Source: Bacillota bacterium (GTDB taxonomy: Bacteria; Bacillota; Bacilli; Alicyclobacillales; Alicyclobacillaceae). Taken from it: DNA of 20,189 nucleotides. Location: NCBI GenBank assembly GCA_021816665.1, contig JAKAXI010000002.1, forward strand, positions 1-20,189. Reading direction: 5' to 3'. The number at the start of each line of letters is the position of its first letter. Positions within the stretch are counted from its first letter, which is position 1. A model generated the notes under the pieces. It was not told the DNA's origin and did not search any database. It worked only from the letters and a program-made list of their open reading frames with translations. The position numbers and the translations under genes were made by a program. Shown here one piece after another: positions 12,042 through 19,774 of this stretch.

Positions 12042-15000
12042 TCAGTCCCCCACTTCGTGCATCTCGAGGTTGAGGTTCAACTTTTCGCCGCTATCCTCTT
12101 CCTCATCGCTCTCCCGCATGACGATCTCCTGCTCATCCTCGCTGAGGATCTTTACGTCCATACCGAGGCTCTGCAGCTCTTTGATCAACACCTTGAACGA
12201 TTCCGGCACGCCAGGTTCTGGTACGTTCTCGCCCTTAACGATAGCCTCATAGGTCTTCACGCGGCCCACCACGTCATCCGACTTGACGGTAAGAATTTCT
12301 TGCAGCGTGTAGGCGGCACCGTACGCCTCAAGCGCCCACACCTCCATCTCGCCGAAACGCTGGCCGCCAAACTGCGCCTTACCACCAAGCGGTTGCTGCG
12401 TAACGAGTGAGTACGGACCGGTCGAGCGAGCGTGAATCTTGTCATCAACCAAGTGAGCGAGTTTCAGCATGTACACGTAACCGACAGCAACGCGGTTCTC
12501 GAAGGTCTCACCCGTGCGGCCATCGTACAACTGATGCTTGCCGTCGCGGTTAAAACCCGCCTCCTCCAAGGTGTCAAATACGTCTTCCGGATGGGCCCCA
12601 TCGAACACCGGAGTCGCAACGCGGAGGCCGAGCGCCTTCGCAGCCATACCGAGGTGCATCTCGAGCACCTGTCCGATATTCATACGCGATGGCACGCCGA
12701 GTGGATTTAAGACAATTTCTACCGGTGTACCATCCTCGAGGAATGGCATGTCTTCCTCAGGGAGAATCCGAGCCACAACACCCTTGTTTCCGTGGCGACC
12801 AGCCATTTTGTCACCCTCGGAAATTTTCCGCTTCTGCGCGATATAAACGCGCACCAACTGGTTTACCCCTGCCGGAAGTTCGTCCCCATTTTCGCGGGTA
12901 AACACCTTGACGTCGACAACAATACCCGCGCCACCGTGCGGCACACGCAGTGAGGTGTCACGCACTTCCCGCGCCTTCTCACCGAAGATGGCGTGGAGCA
13001 GACGCTCTTCGGCAGTGAGTTCAGTCACGCCCTTCGGAGTGACCTTCCCAACCAAGATGTCACCAGTCGTGATCTCCGCGCCAATGCGGATGACGCCGCG
13101 CTCATCAAGATTCTTCAGCGCGTCTTCGCCAACGTTCGGGATATCCCGCGTGATCTCCTCAGGCCCAAGCTTGGTGTCGCGCGCTTCAAGCTCGTACTCT
13201 TCAATGTGAATCGAGGTATAGATGTCCTCTTTCACAACCTTCTCTGACAACAGGATGGCATCCTCGTAGTTGTAGCCTTCCCACGTCATGAAGGCGACGA
13301 GGACGTTTCGACCTAGGGCGATTTCGCCCATATCGGTCGCAGGTCCATCCGCCAAGATGTCGCCTTTCTTTATTTGCATGCCCGCCCGGACGATCGGTCG
13401 TTGGTTGATGCAAGTGTTCTGGTTCGACCGTGTGAACTTCTGCAATTTATACTTGTCGAGGTCACCCTTCACAACTTTACCGTCAACGGTGTCTTCAACG
13501 CGGACCCAGATTTCTCGAGCAGTGACGCGTTCGACTGTCCCACCGCGTTTTGCCACGACACACACACCGGAGTCCTTCGCCGCCTGGTGCTCCATCCCCG
13601 TCCCCACGTACGGAGCGTCCGTCACGAGCAAGGGCACTGCCTGACGTTGCATGTTCGAACCCATCAAGGCACGGTTCGCATCGTCGTTCTCTAAGAAGGG
13701 AATCATCGCCGTAGCGACGGACACAACCTGTTTCGGCGACACGTCCATGTAATCCACGCGTTCGCGGGGCACCGTCAAGACTTCGTCACGATAACGGGCG
13801 ACGACTTCCTCCTCGAGGAAGTACCCGTCCTCAGACAACTTCGCGTTCGCCTGTGCAACTACGTAGTTGTCCTCTTCGTCCGCGGTCAGATAGTCAATCT
13901 TATCGGTCACCGCGCCGGTGTCCGGATCAACGCGCCGGTAGGGCGTTTCGATGAAACCGTACTCGTTGATTCGCGCATAAGATGACAGCGAGTTAATCAA
14001 GCCAATGTTCGGACCTTCTGGCGTCTCGATCGGGCACATCCGCCCGTAGTGCGATGGGTGCACGTCGCGGACTTCGAAGCCAGCACGTTCACGCGTCAGG
14101 CCCCCAGGACCAAGCGCAGACAGGCGCCGTTTATGCGTAAGTTCAGCGAGCGGGTTTGTCTGGTCCATGAACTGCGACAACTGGCTGGAGCCAAAGAACT
14201 CCTTAATGGCCGCAATCACCGGCCGAATGTTGATCAAAGCTTGCGGCGTGATCGCGTTCGCATCCTGAATTGACATCCGCTCTCGCACGACACGTTCCAT
14301 ACGGGACAAGCCGATGCGGAACTGGTTTTGCAGCAATTCGCCAACAGAACGAAGGCGACGGTTGCCGAGATGGTCGATATCATCCGTATCGCCAACGCCG
14401 CGCAGCAGATTGAAGAAGTAGCTAACAGCCGCCAAAATATCGGCTGGCAGAATGTGCTTCACGGTGCGTGGCACCCCACCGTTGCCAATTACGTTCAAGA
14501 TCTTGCCATCCTCAGTCGGACTGAAGATACGCACCATCTGGAGCGGAACGGTCTCCTCATCCGTCAGGTCACGTGTCGCACGGACCGTCAGACGGCCGAC
14601 ATTCCCCTCAAGCGCCGGGATGATCTTGTCGAGCAGGCGGCGGTCGATAACCTGACCCGCTTCAGCGATGATCTCACCGGTATCGGCGTCGACAAGTGTT
14701 TCTGCCAAATGTTGATTGAGCAGACGGTTCTTAATGTGTAGTTTCTTGTTGATTTTGTAGCGACCGACATTGGCCAAATCATATCGCTTCGGGTCAAAGA
14801 AGCGCGACGCCAACAGAGCGCGAGCATTCTCGACGGTCGGCGGTTCGCCAGGTCGCAGTCGCTCGTAAATTTCCACGAGGGCGCGGTCCGTCGAATCGGT
14901 GGTGTCTTTATCCAGCGTGTTCTGTAAATACTCGTCTTCTCCGAGCAAATTGATGATGTCGGCATCTGAAGAGAGACCCAGAGCCCGCAACAAAATCGTG

Positions 15001-15572
15001 ATTGGAAGTTTGCGCGTGCGGTCGATTCGGACGTAGACAATGTCCTTGGCATCCGTTTCGAACTCCAGCCACGCACCGCGGTTCGGGATGACTGTTGCCG
15101 CGAAGGTCCGCTTTCCGTTCTTGTCGATCTTGCTGTTGAAGTACACACTCGGAGAGCGCACCAACTGGCTGACGATGACACGTTCGGCACCGTTGATGAT
15201 AAACGTCCCAGTATCCGTCATCAGCGGGAAGTCCCCCATGAACACTTCCTGCTCTTTGACTTCTCCGGTTTCCTTGTTGATCAGGCGCACTTTTACGCGC
15301 AAGGGTGCTGCGTAGGTGACATCGCGTTCCTTAGAATCATCGACATCGTATTTGGGCTCGCCCAGACTGTAATCGATAAACTCCAGCACCAGGTTGCCAG
15401 TAAAGTCCTGAATCGGCGAGATATCGGCAAACATCTCGCGCAACCCTTCACGCAAGAACCACTCGTAGGACTTCTGCTGAATTTCGATCAAGTTCGGCAA
15501 ATCCAGGACTTCCCGAATGCGCGCGTAGGAACGCCGCTCGCGCCATCCGTACTTCACCATGTGTCCCTGCAA
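12042..15572 (-). CDS. rpoB: RNA polymerase beta subunit
   Basis: Beta forms the other half of the catalytic cleft and the rifampicin pocket. The 1176-residue product tracks B. subtilis RpoB (1193, from memory) along its length. The rifampicin region at about residues 457-490 reads [20 protein letters not shown] then [14 protein letters not shown], which is wild type. Other marks are [26 protein letters not shown] and [19 protein letters not shown]. The C-terminal tail is acidic ([11 protein letters not shown]). I start it at TTG 15570-15572, which aligns residue for residue with the B. subtilis N-terminus; GAGGGGTG lies 6 nt upstream. A GTG three codons earlier overlaps that ribosome binding site. 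It is transcribed from the promoter at 15912-15940. Confidence 0.99.
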   Translation of the reverse strand: MQGHMVKYGWRERRSYARIREVLDLPNLIEIQQKSYEWFLREGLREMFADISPIQDFTGNLVLEFIDYSLGEPKYDVDDSKERDVTYAAPLRVKVRLINKETGEVKEQEVFMGDFPLMTDTGTFIINGAERVIVSQLVRSPSVYFNSKIDKNGKRTFAATVIPNRGAWLEFETDAKDIVYVRIDRTRKLPITILLRALGLSSDADIINLLGEDEYLQNTLDKDTTDSTDRALVEIYERLRPGEPPTVENARALLASRFFDPKRYDLANVGRYKINKKLHIKNRLLNQHLAETLVDADTGEIIAEAGQVIDRRLLDKIIPALEGNVGRLTVRATRDLTDEETVPLQMVRIFSPTEDGKILNVIGNGGVPRTVKHILPADILAAVSYFFNLLRGVGDTDDIDHLGNRRLRSVGELLQNQFRIGLSRMERVVRERMSIQDANAITPQALINIRPVIAAIKEFFGSSQLSQFMDQTNPLAELTHKRRLSALGPGGLTRERAGFEVRDVHPSHYGRMCPIETPEGPNIGLINSLSSYARINEYGFIETPYRRVDPDTGAVTDKIDYLTADEEDNYVVAQANAKLSEDGYFLEEEVVARYRDEVLTVPRERVDYMDVSPKQVVSVATAMIPFLENDDANRALMGSNMQRQAVPLLVTDAPYVGTGMEHQAAKDSGVCVVAKRGGTVERVTAREIWVRVEDTVDGKVVKGDLDKYKLQKFTRSNQNTCINQRPIVRAGMQIKKGDILADGPATDMGEIALGRNVLVAFMTWEGYNYEDAILLSEKVVKEDIYTSIHIEEYELEARDTKLGPEEITRDIPNVGEDALKNLDERGVIRIGAEITTGDILVGKVTPKGVTELTAEERLLHAIFGEKAREVRDTSLRVPHGGAGIVVDVKVFTRENGDELPAGVNQLVRVYIAQKRKISEGDKMAGRHGNKGVVARILPEEDMPFLEDGTPVEIVLNPLGVPSRMNIGQVLEMHLGMAAKALGLRVATPVFDGAHPEDVFDTLEEAGFNRDGKHQLYDGRTGETFENRVAVGYVYMLKLAHLVDDKIHARSTGPYSLVTQQPLGGKAQFGGQRFGEMEVWALEAYGAAYTLQEILTVKSDDVVGRVKTYEAIVKGENVPEPGVPESFKVLIKELQSLGMDVKILSEDEQEIVMRESDEEEDSGEKLNLNLEMHEVGD

Positions 15573-15623
15573 ATCCGTCACCCCTCATGCTGAATTCAAG
15601 TGCCTGGTCGAAACACGCGTCCG

Positions 15624-15645
15624 AAAAAGGGTGGAGTCTCCCACC
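15624..15645 (-). terminator. terminator-like hairpin near the end of the rpoB leader
   Basis: A 5-bp GC-rich stem GGTGG/CCACC with a 6-nt loop is followed by CTTTTT on the transcript, about 50 nt before the rpoB start. The short stem makes it weak by itself. It would be an attenuator rather than an end-of-gene terminator. Confidence 0.45.
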
Positions 15646-15789
15646 TGCAAGCCATGTCGCGTCGGGCCGCACGAACTTTCGTCAATGCAGCCGATCATCC
15701 CCATCAGCCGGCGCTGAATTTAGAGGAAAGCAAGGCCTTCTCACGCGGAGACTTCACCCCTTTGCGGATCGAATCGAAAAAGGTTTCGA

Positions 15790-15829
15790 CAAAACAAAAA
15801 TAAAATGAGGTTGCATGGAACCACATTTT
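15790..15829 (-). terminator. intrinsic terminator inside the rpoB leader
   Basis: AAAATGTGGTT pairs with AACCTCATTTT (11 positions, one T-T mismatch) around CCATGC. The U-rich run ATTTTTGTTTTG follows. It lies about 75 nt downstream of the predicted rpoB transcription start and 140 nt after ybxB. It could therefore end ybxB readthrough and also limit new rpoB transcripts. Confidence 0.75.
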
Positions 15830-15911
15830 CAAAGCCCATTCGTTTGATATTCTAGACGTACCGCGATGATATCGTCATCTCCGTGCGTTCCAAAATAGTT
15901 TGCATTAAGAG

Positions 15912-15940
15912 ACTATACCACTCCGGAAATATTGTGTCAA
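15912..15940 (-). promoter_or_regulatory. strong predicted sigma-A promoter of rpoBC
   Basis: Perfect -35 TTGACA (15935-15940) and -10 TATAGT (15912-15917) are separated by 17 bp. Transcription should begin near 15905. This is the best promoter match in the window and lies 30 nt after the ybxB stop. Confidence 0.88.
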
Positions 15941-15970
15941 CGCCCACAGCAAATTTTGTTTAGTAACTTG

Positions 15971-16564
15971 TCACCACTCGCAACGGAGCACCCGGAACCC
16001 AGCTTTTCGCTCAACCACGCGGACGTCTGCTCCCAACTCCGTTAACTTTCTCTCAGCACTGTCTGCTCCATGTTTCTTGTGCATCACGACCCACAGCGTA
16101 CCACCTACTACCAAATGGTCTCGGGTCTCTTCAAACAGTCGGTAGATCACGGCCTTCCCTGCCCGAATCGGAGGATTCAACACAACCGCATCCGCGCGGA
16201 GGTCGGGCACCGCTGCAAACCCATCGCTCGCAAAGGCAGTGACCCGCTCGCGAGTGCCCGCCGTGTTTCGCTTGGCCAGCGCGACTGCGCGCTCATTGAC
16301 GTCCAGCATGACAAACGATAAGCCGGGGTAGACAACCGAGAGTACAGCAGCAACCGGACCGTATCCGCAGCCCAAGTCGACAACAACGCCCCGGCCAGGC
16401 AGTTCGACAGTTTCGATCAACAGCGCGGACCCAGAGTCGAGTCCCCGTTTTGCGAACACGCCGTTGTCCGTCCAGAGCGTCCGCTCGACCCCTCGGCACC
16501 TAATCGTCACTGCGCGAAGGCGACTTTCGCTCTCGGGTGTCGCGGCGTAATAGTGGTCTGACAT
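15971..16564 (-). CDS. ybxB: RsmC-like SAM-dependent methyltransferase (YbxB family)
   Basis: A 197-residue class I methyltransferase. Motif I VVDLGCGYGP (61-70) binds S-adenosylmethionine, and an acidic residue follows at the end of the next strand (Asp88 in VMLDVNE). The catalytic motif NPPIRAGK (130-137) matches the NPP(F/I)H-type loop of RsmC/RsmD enzymes, which methylate guanine N2 in 16S rRNA. E. coli RsmC acts at G1207 and carries an extra N-terminal domain that is missing here, as in other YbxB proteins. The exact target is unproven. The ATG (16562-16564) has GGGAGG 6 nt upstream. Position between rplL and rpoB is conserved in Bacilli. Confidence 0.88.
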   Translation of the reverse strand: MSDHYYAATPESESRLRAVTIRCRGVERTLWTDNGVFAKRGLDSGSALLIETVELPGRGVVVDLGCGYGPVAAVLSVVYPGLSFVMLDVNERAVALAKRNTAGTRERVTAFASDGFAAVPDLRADAVVLNPPIRAGKAVIYRLFEETRDHLVVGGTLWVVMHKKHGADSAERKLTELGADVRVVERKAGFRVLRCEW

Positions 16565-16593
16565 GGTTGGCCTCCCTTACAGAGGTACCAGAC

Positions 16594-16616
16594 GTGCCGG
16601 ACTCAGTGCTCGGCAC
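16594..16616 (-). other. stem-loop upstream of ybxB
   Basis: GTGCCG/CGGCAC forms a 6-bp stem around 11 nt, about 15 nt before the ybxB ribosome binding site. No U-tract follows. It may be a message-processing or translation-damping structure. Confidence 0.35.
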
Positions 16617-16643
16617 CTCGTCCCAACTTGGTCTTGGCGGCGC

Positions 16644-16673
16644 AAGTGGGGCACCCAATTGAGTGCCCCACTT
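16644..16673 (-). other. strong hairpin between rplL and ybxB, no U-tract
   Basis: AAGTGGGGCAC pairs perfectly with GTGCCCCACTT (11 bp, 8-nt loop). Neither strand has a run of T after it, so it is not a standard intrinsic terminator. A nearby palindrome GTTCGC-x-GCGAAC (16698-16710) lies between it and rplL. Both could protect the rplL 3' end or reduce readthrough into ybxB. Confidence 0.6.
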
Positions 16674-16746
16674 CACTGCATTTCGCCGCGCAACGCCGTT
16701 CGCAGCGAACCGCGCCGCAATGGCACGGCAGATCGTTCGAGAAAGC

Positions 16747-17118
16747 TTATTTCACTTCGACAGAGGCACCGGCCTCTTCGAGTTTGGCCTTAATCGACTC
16801 AGCCTCTTCCTTCGCAACCTTCTCCTTGACCGGCTTCGGTGCGCCGTCAACCAACTCTTTCGCTTCCTTCAGACCCAGGCCGGTAATCTCGCGCACGACC
16901 TTGATGACGCCGATCTTTGAACCACCAGCACTGGTGAGAATGACGTCGAACTCCGTCTGTTCGGCCGCTTCTTCGGCACCTGCCGCGCCAGCGCCACCAA
17001 CCATGGCGACCGGAGCCGCTGCGGTGACACCAAACTCTTCTTCGATCGCCTTGACCAAGTCGTTCAGTTCGAGCACAGACATCTCTTTAATGGCTTGCAA
17101 AATGTCTTCCTTCGACAA
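16747..17118 (-). CDS. rplL: 50S ribosomal protein L7/L12
   Basis: L12 dimers form the flexible stalk that recruits translation GTPases. The 123-residue acidic product has the N-terminal dimer and L10-binding domain (about 1-33), an Ala/Gly-rich hinge ([18 protein letters not shown], about 38-55) and the C-terminal factor-binding domain with [20 protein letters not shown] (about 66-85). The start is TTG at 17116-17118 with AGGAGG 8 nt upstream, which gives the usual N-terminus [20 protein letters not shown]. It follows rplJ by 55 nt and should be co-transcribed with it from the promoter at 17867-17895. Confidence 0.98.
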   Translation of the reverse strand: MSKEDILQAIKEMSVLELNDLVKAIEEEFGVTAAAPVAMVGGAGAAGAEEAAEQTEFDVILTSAGGSKIGVIKVVREITGLGLKEAKELVDGAPKPVKEKVAKEEAESIKAKLEEAGASVEVK

Positions 17119-17173
17119 CGAAAACGCCTCCTAAGTTTCGTGAATTTAAACGGAGCGGGCTGCGCCCTCCGGC

Positions 17174-17677
17174 TTACGCTTGTTCCGCTTCACCGCCGCG
17201 CTGTTCAGCCACCTGCGAAACAGCATAGGCGAAATTGCGCATCGGCGCCTGCAGGACGCTGAGCAGCATGGACAGTAATCCTTCCCGACTCGGCAACGTA
17301 GCGAGCTCAGCAACTTGCGCCGGGCCGACAACACGGCCTTCCACGAGACCGCCTTTCAGTTCTAACGCCTTGTGTTTCTTTGCGAAGTCGTTGAGAATCT
17401 TCGCAGGGATGACAGGGTCCTCATAACTGAACGCGATAGCGCTCGGACCGGTCAGGAATTCATGCAACCCCTGTACGTTAGCCGCATCAGCAGCCCTGCG
17501 AGAGAGCGTGTTTTTCAACACTTGGTACTCAACGCCTGCGTCCCGCAACTGACGGCGCAGTTCTGTGAGTTCAGCTACGTTCAAACCGCGGTAGTCCGTC
17601 ACGACAGTGCCTTTGCTGCGATTCAGTCGATCCGTGATCTGTTCGACTGCTTTTACTTTCTCTTCGCGTACACCCAT
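17174..17677 (-). CDS. rplJ: 50S ribosomal protein L10
   Basis: L10 anchors L12 dimers to the 23S GTPase centre and, as the L10-L12 complex, represses its own message in many bacteria. The 167-residue product starts [20 protein letters not shown] and contains [35 protein letters not shown] and the C-terminal helix that binds L12 (about 130-160). The ATG (17675-17677) is preceded by AGGAGGTG, with a slightly long spacer of 11 nt. A reading 23 codons longer runs back through the terminator hairpin of the leader and is rejected. The gene follows a typical L10 leader. Confidence 0.98.
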   Translation of the reverse strand: MGVREEKVKAVEQITDRLNRSKGTVVTDYRGLNVAELTELRRQLRDAGVEYQVLKNTLSRRAADAANVQGLHEFLTGPSAIAFSYEDPVIPAKILNDFAKKHKALELKGGLVEGRVVGPAQVAELATLPSREGLLSMLLSVLQAPMRNFAYAVSQVAEQRGGEAEQA

Positions 17678-17860
17678 CGTCTGTCTTACACCTCCTGACA
17701 AAAGCGCCTCCGCAGAGCGGAGGCGCGAACATATCCGTATCTTCACATACGGTTCGCGAACCTCGGTAGGCGGTCTCCCATTATCCGTCTCGGACGGACC
17801 TACGGTCTACGGTTCTTTCCGATGAAATTGGTCAAAAGAAGACCCGTTCAGGCCGCGACA
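17678..17860 (-). promoter_or_regulatory. L10 leader (autoregulatory rplJL 5' region)
   Basis: About 180 nt of leader with several stems and an intrinsic terminator at its 3' end, as known for L10 leaders of low-G+C Gram-positives. Seen directly: GTCCG/CGGAT inside a wider GTAGG/CCTAC pairing, and a long stem CGCGAACCGTAT with ATACG, a 5-nt bulge and GTTCGCG. The last stem shares three bases with the terminator arm, so the two compete. L10-L12 binding would favour termination; that is inference from the family. Confidence 0.75.
17698..17726 (-). terminator. terminator/attenuator of the L10 leader
   Basis: A perfect 10-bp stem GCGCCTCCGC/GCGGAGGCGC with a 3-nt loop is followed by TTTTGT. The rplJ ribosome binding site lies only 2 nt past the U-run. 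Its position makes it a conditional attenuator. Confidence 0.88.
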
Positions 17861-17866
17861 CAGGAA

Positions 17867-17895
17867 ATCCTACTTGACACCAAAGAAGAAGTCAA
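17867..17895 (-). promoter_or_regulatory. predicted sigma-A promoter of rplJL, with an inverted repeat
   Basis: -35 TTGACT (17890-17895) and -10 TAGGAT (17867-17872) are separated by 17 bp; transcription should begin near 17860. The repeat ACTTGAC (17891-17897) and GTCAAGT (17872-17878) overlaps the -35 box and touches the first base of the -10 box. It could be an operator or a coincidence. Confidence 0.75.
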
Positions 17896-17906
17896 GTCCC
17901 GAATTT

Positions 17907-18611
17907 CTACTCTGCAGAAGACGACGCCAAACGCTGTACGTTGACACGCACGCCAGGCCCCATTGTCGAGCTGACCGTCACGCTCTTGAAGTACTGGCCC
18001 TTGGCGCTGGCAGGTTTTGCTTTCTGCAGCGCGTCAATCAGTGCACGGAAGTTACCAACCAATTGCTCCGTGTCAAACGACACTTTGCCCACAGGGGCGT
18101 GAATGATACCCGCCTTATCGAGGCGGTACTCAATCTTACCAGCCTTAATTTCAGAAATCGCGCGCGCGACGTCAAACGTCACGGTACCCGTCTTCGGGTT
18201 TGGCATGAGTCCCTTCGGACCGAGAACGCGGCCCAAGCGACCAACGGAACCCATCATGTCCGGAGTTGCGACGACAACGTCGAAATCGAACCAACCCTGG
18301 TTAATGCGCTGGATCAGGTCGTCATCTCCAACAAAATCGGCACCAGCCGCTTCTGCTTCCTTCGCCTTATCGCCTTTCGCAAAAACCAGAACCCGCGCCG
18401 TCTTACCGGTGCCGTGCGGCAACACGACAGCGCCGCGCACCTGCTGGTCCTGTTTCTTCGAGTCAACACCCAGGCGAGCCGCAACCTCCACCGTCTCGTC
18501 AAACTTCGCGAACGCGATCTGTTTGATAAGCTCGAAAGCTTCATTTGCTTCGTACTGTTTTGTCTGATCGACGGCCTGCAGTGCTTGCGCAAGTCGCTTT
18601 GAATTCGCCAT
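17907..18611 (-). CDS. rplA: 50S ribosomal protein L1
   Basis: L1 forms the mobile stalk by the E site and is a translational repressor of its own operon in bacteria and archaea. The 234-residue product (232 in B. subtilis, from memory) begins [20 protein letters not shown]. It contains [39 protein letters not shown], the domain II region [20 protein letters not shown] and [14 protein letters not shown], and the C-terminal [16 protein letters not shown]. The ATG (18609-18611) has AGGAGGG 8 nt upstream. A longer reading covers that site and is rejected. A likely L1 binding element adjoins the ribosome binding site (18626-18654). Confidence 0.98.
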   Translation of the reverse strand: MANSKRLAQALQAVDQTKQYEANEAFELIKQIAFAKFDETVEVAARLGVDSKKQDQQVRGAVVLPHGTGKTARVLVFAKGDKAKEAEAAGADFVGDDDLIQRINQGWFDFDVVVATPDMMGSVGRLGRVLGPKGLMPNPKTGTVTFDVARAISEIKAGKIEYRLDKAGIIHAPVGKVSFDTEQLVGNFRALIDALQKAKPASAKGQYFKSVTVSSTMGPGVRVNVQRLASSSAE

Positions 18612-18625
18612 TTTGTATACCCTCC

Positions 18626-18654
18626 TGTGGTATGCGGTTGGGGAACCTCCCACA
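18626..18654 (-). promoter_or_regulatory. candidate L1-binding RNA element in front of rplA
   Basis: On the transcript: UGUGG, internal loop GA, GGUU, loop CCCC, AACC, internal loop GCAUA, CCACA. It resembles the base of the 23S rRNA L1 stalk (GUGGGA-stem-GA...UA-CCAC). The rplA AGGAGG starts right after it, so bound L1 would block the ribosome. It matches the element before rplK in shape but not in the inner stem sequence. Confidence 0.7.
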
Positions 18655-18670
18655 TGATCTATCGAGAAGA

Positions 18671-18690
18671 CGCGTTCCAACCGGAACGCG
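18671..18690 (-). other. perfect hairpin abutting the rplK stop codon
   Basis: CGCGTTCC/GGAACGCG (8 bp, loop GGTT) begins at the base after the rplK TAA. Outside it, ATCGAAGA within the rplK end can pair with TCTTCTCGAT with a small bulge, which would place the stop codon in the structure. No U-tract follows. It may act in message processing or coupling. Confidence 0.65.
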
Positions 18691-19119
18691 TTAGTCTTCG
18701 ATGGTAACGCCCATGCTACGAGCTGTACCTTCCACCATGCGCATCGCAGCTTCGACGGTGTTCGCGTTCAGGTCCTGCATTTTCTGCTCTGCAATCTCAC
18801 GGACCTTGGAACGCTTCAGGGTGGCAACCTTTTTCTTGTTCGGCTCAGCCGAAGCCGTCTCAATCCCAGCAGCTTTCTTAATCAACACCGCAGCCGGAGG
18901 AGTTTTTAGGTCAAAGGTGTAAGAACGGTCTTCGTATACGTACAGAACAACTGGGATAATGAGACCCACCTGATCGGCCGTACGCGCGTTGAACTCTTTA
19001 CAAAAGCCCATGATGTTGCCCACTTGGGCCTGACCAAGCGCAGGACCAACCGGAGGTGCAGGTGTAGCTTTCCCAGCTGGAATTTGCAGCTTTACGATTT
19101 TCACAATCTTCTTTGGCAC
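18691..19119 (-). CDS. rplK: 50S ribosomal protein L11
   Basis: L11 binds the GTPase centre of 23S rRNA, with L10 and L12, and is the site of thiostrepton action; it also serves RelA-type stringent signalling. The 142-residue product has the proline-rich [20 protein letters not shown] (11-30), [19 protein letters not shown], and the RNA-binding C-terminal domain (about 70-142) with [14 protein letters not shown]. One oddity is AQVGNIMGF (31-39), where the usual family text is AGVNIMGF, that is one extra residue. The start is GTG 19117-19119 with AAGGAGC 9 nt upstream. It is followed by rplA after 79 nt. Confidence 0.97.
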   Translation of the reverse strand: MPKKIVKIVKLQIPAGKATPAPPVGPALGQAQVGNIMGFCKEFNARTADQVGLIIPVVLYVYEDRSYTFDLKTPPAAVLIKKAAGIETASAEPNKKKVATLKRSKVREIAEQKMQDLNANTVEAAMRMVEGTARSMGVTIED

Positions 19120-19146
19120 TTGTGTCCAGCTCCTTCAACTCAAGAT

Positions 19147-19174
19147 GTGGTAGTCGGGCTCTTGGCCCTCCCAC
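19147..19174 (-). promoter_or_regulatory. candidate L1-binding RNA element in front of rplK
   Basis: On the transcript: GUGG, GA, GGGC, loop CAAGA, GCCC, GACUA, CCAC. The 4-bp outer stem, the asymmetric internal loop (GA opposite GACUA) and the inner stem match the base of the 23S rRNA L1 stalk. It ends 27 nt before the rplK start. In E. coli L1 represses the rplKA message at the L11 leader. Confidence 0.72.
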
Positions 19175-19189
19175 GGTCGAACACTAGCT

Positions 19190-19735
19190 TCAGGACAGTT
19201 TCTCGACCTGGATGAAGTCGAGTTCCATCGGAGTCTCTCGTCCAAACATGGATACGAGAACGCGGAGTTTTTCTTGATCGGTGTTGATTTCCTCGACCGT
19301 CCCAATCATATCCGTAAACGGGCCGTCGACGATGCGCACCGCTTCCCCCACTTCGTAATCCAACCTCATCTTCACTTCATCCACGCCCATTTGCCGCAGA
19401 ATCATGTGGACCTCTGCCGACAGGAGCGGCACCGGTTTCGAGCCTCCACCAGGAGAACCTACAAACCCAGTGACACCGGGTGTGTTACGTACAACGTACC
19501 ACGAGTCGTCTGTCATGATCATCTCGACGAGCACGTACCCAGGGAAGACCTTGCGCTGAACGACGCGTTTCTTGCCGTTCTTCACTTCCATCTGTTCCTC
19601 AGTCGGAACGAGCACGCGGAAGATTTTATCCTCCATGCCCATCGTCTGCACGCGACTCTCAAGGTTGTTCTTCACCTTGTTCTCGTAGCCGGAGTACGTG
19701 TGAATGACGAACCACTGTTTTTCGAGATTGTCCAT
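19190..19735 (-). CDS. nusG: transcription termination/antitermination factor NusG
   Basis: NusG binds the RNA polymerase clamp and controls pausing, Rho action and coupling to the ribosome through S10. From the ATG at 19733-19735 it has 181 residues (177 in B. subtilis, from memory). The NGN domain opens with [20 protein letters not shown] and includes [20 protein letters not shown] and [18 protein letters not shown]. The KOW domain contains [16 protein letters not shown] and [15 protein letters not shown] at 19772-19774, touching the secE stop, would add 13 residues ([12 protein letters not shown]) not seen in relatives. Neither start has a well spaced ribosome binding site (GGGGGTG lies about 21 nt before the ATG), so the start is uncertain. 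Confidence 0.96.
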   Translation of the reverse strand: MDNLEKQWFVIHTYSGYENKVKNNLESRVQTMGMEDKIFRVLVPTEEQMEVKNGKKRVVQRKVFPGYVLVEMIMTDDSWYVVRNTPGVTGFVGSPGGGSKPVPLLSAEVHMILRQMGVDEVKMRLDYEVGEAVRIVDGPFTDMIGTVEEINTDQEKLRVLVSMFGRETPMELDFIQVEKLS

Positions 19736-19774
19736 GTTGAGGGCGGTCTGCCCCGCACCCCCTAAGTCCGACAA

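Larger units (their letters stand above)
15573..15905 (-). promoter_or_regulatory. long rpoB leader, candidate attenuator
   Basis: About 330 nt of untranslated leader, with no credible gene inside. It holds an early terminator-like hairpin (15790-15829) and a second hairpin GGTGG/CCACC followed by CTTTTT (15624-15645). A 14-nt segment GGGGTGAAGTCTCC (15747-15760) can pair with GGAGACTCCACCCT (15628-15641), with one mismatch and one G-U pair. That helix uses the loop and the 3' arm of the second hairpin, so the two folds exclude each other. Between them lie further small stems, for example ACGA/TCGT. I recognise no known riboswitch or T-box consensus. Function is inferred from fold competition alone. 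Confidence 0.55.

Noticed and set aside
14100..14200. Possible rifampicin resistance in rpoB
   Set aside because: The resistance-determining region matches the wild-type Bacilli text, including [10 protein letters not shown].
15624..15660. T-box riboswitch in the rpoB leader
   Set aside because: GGTGGGAGACTCC only superficially resembles the T-box GGTGGNACCGCG; the conserved ACCGCG part and a specifier stem were not found.
17872..17897. Plus-strand promoter TTGACA at 17875
   Set aside because: No acceptable -10 box lies 16-18 bp downstream, and no plus-strand gene follows.
17874..18602. 242-codon open frame on the plus strand opposite rplA
   Set aside because: Antisense to L1, with no promoter or motif to support it.
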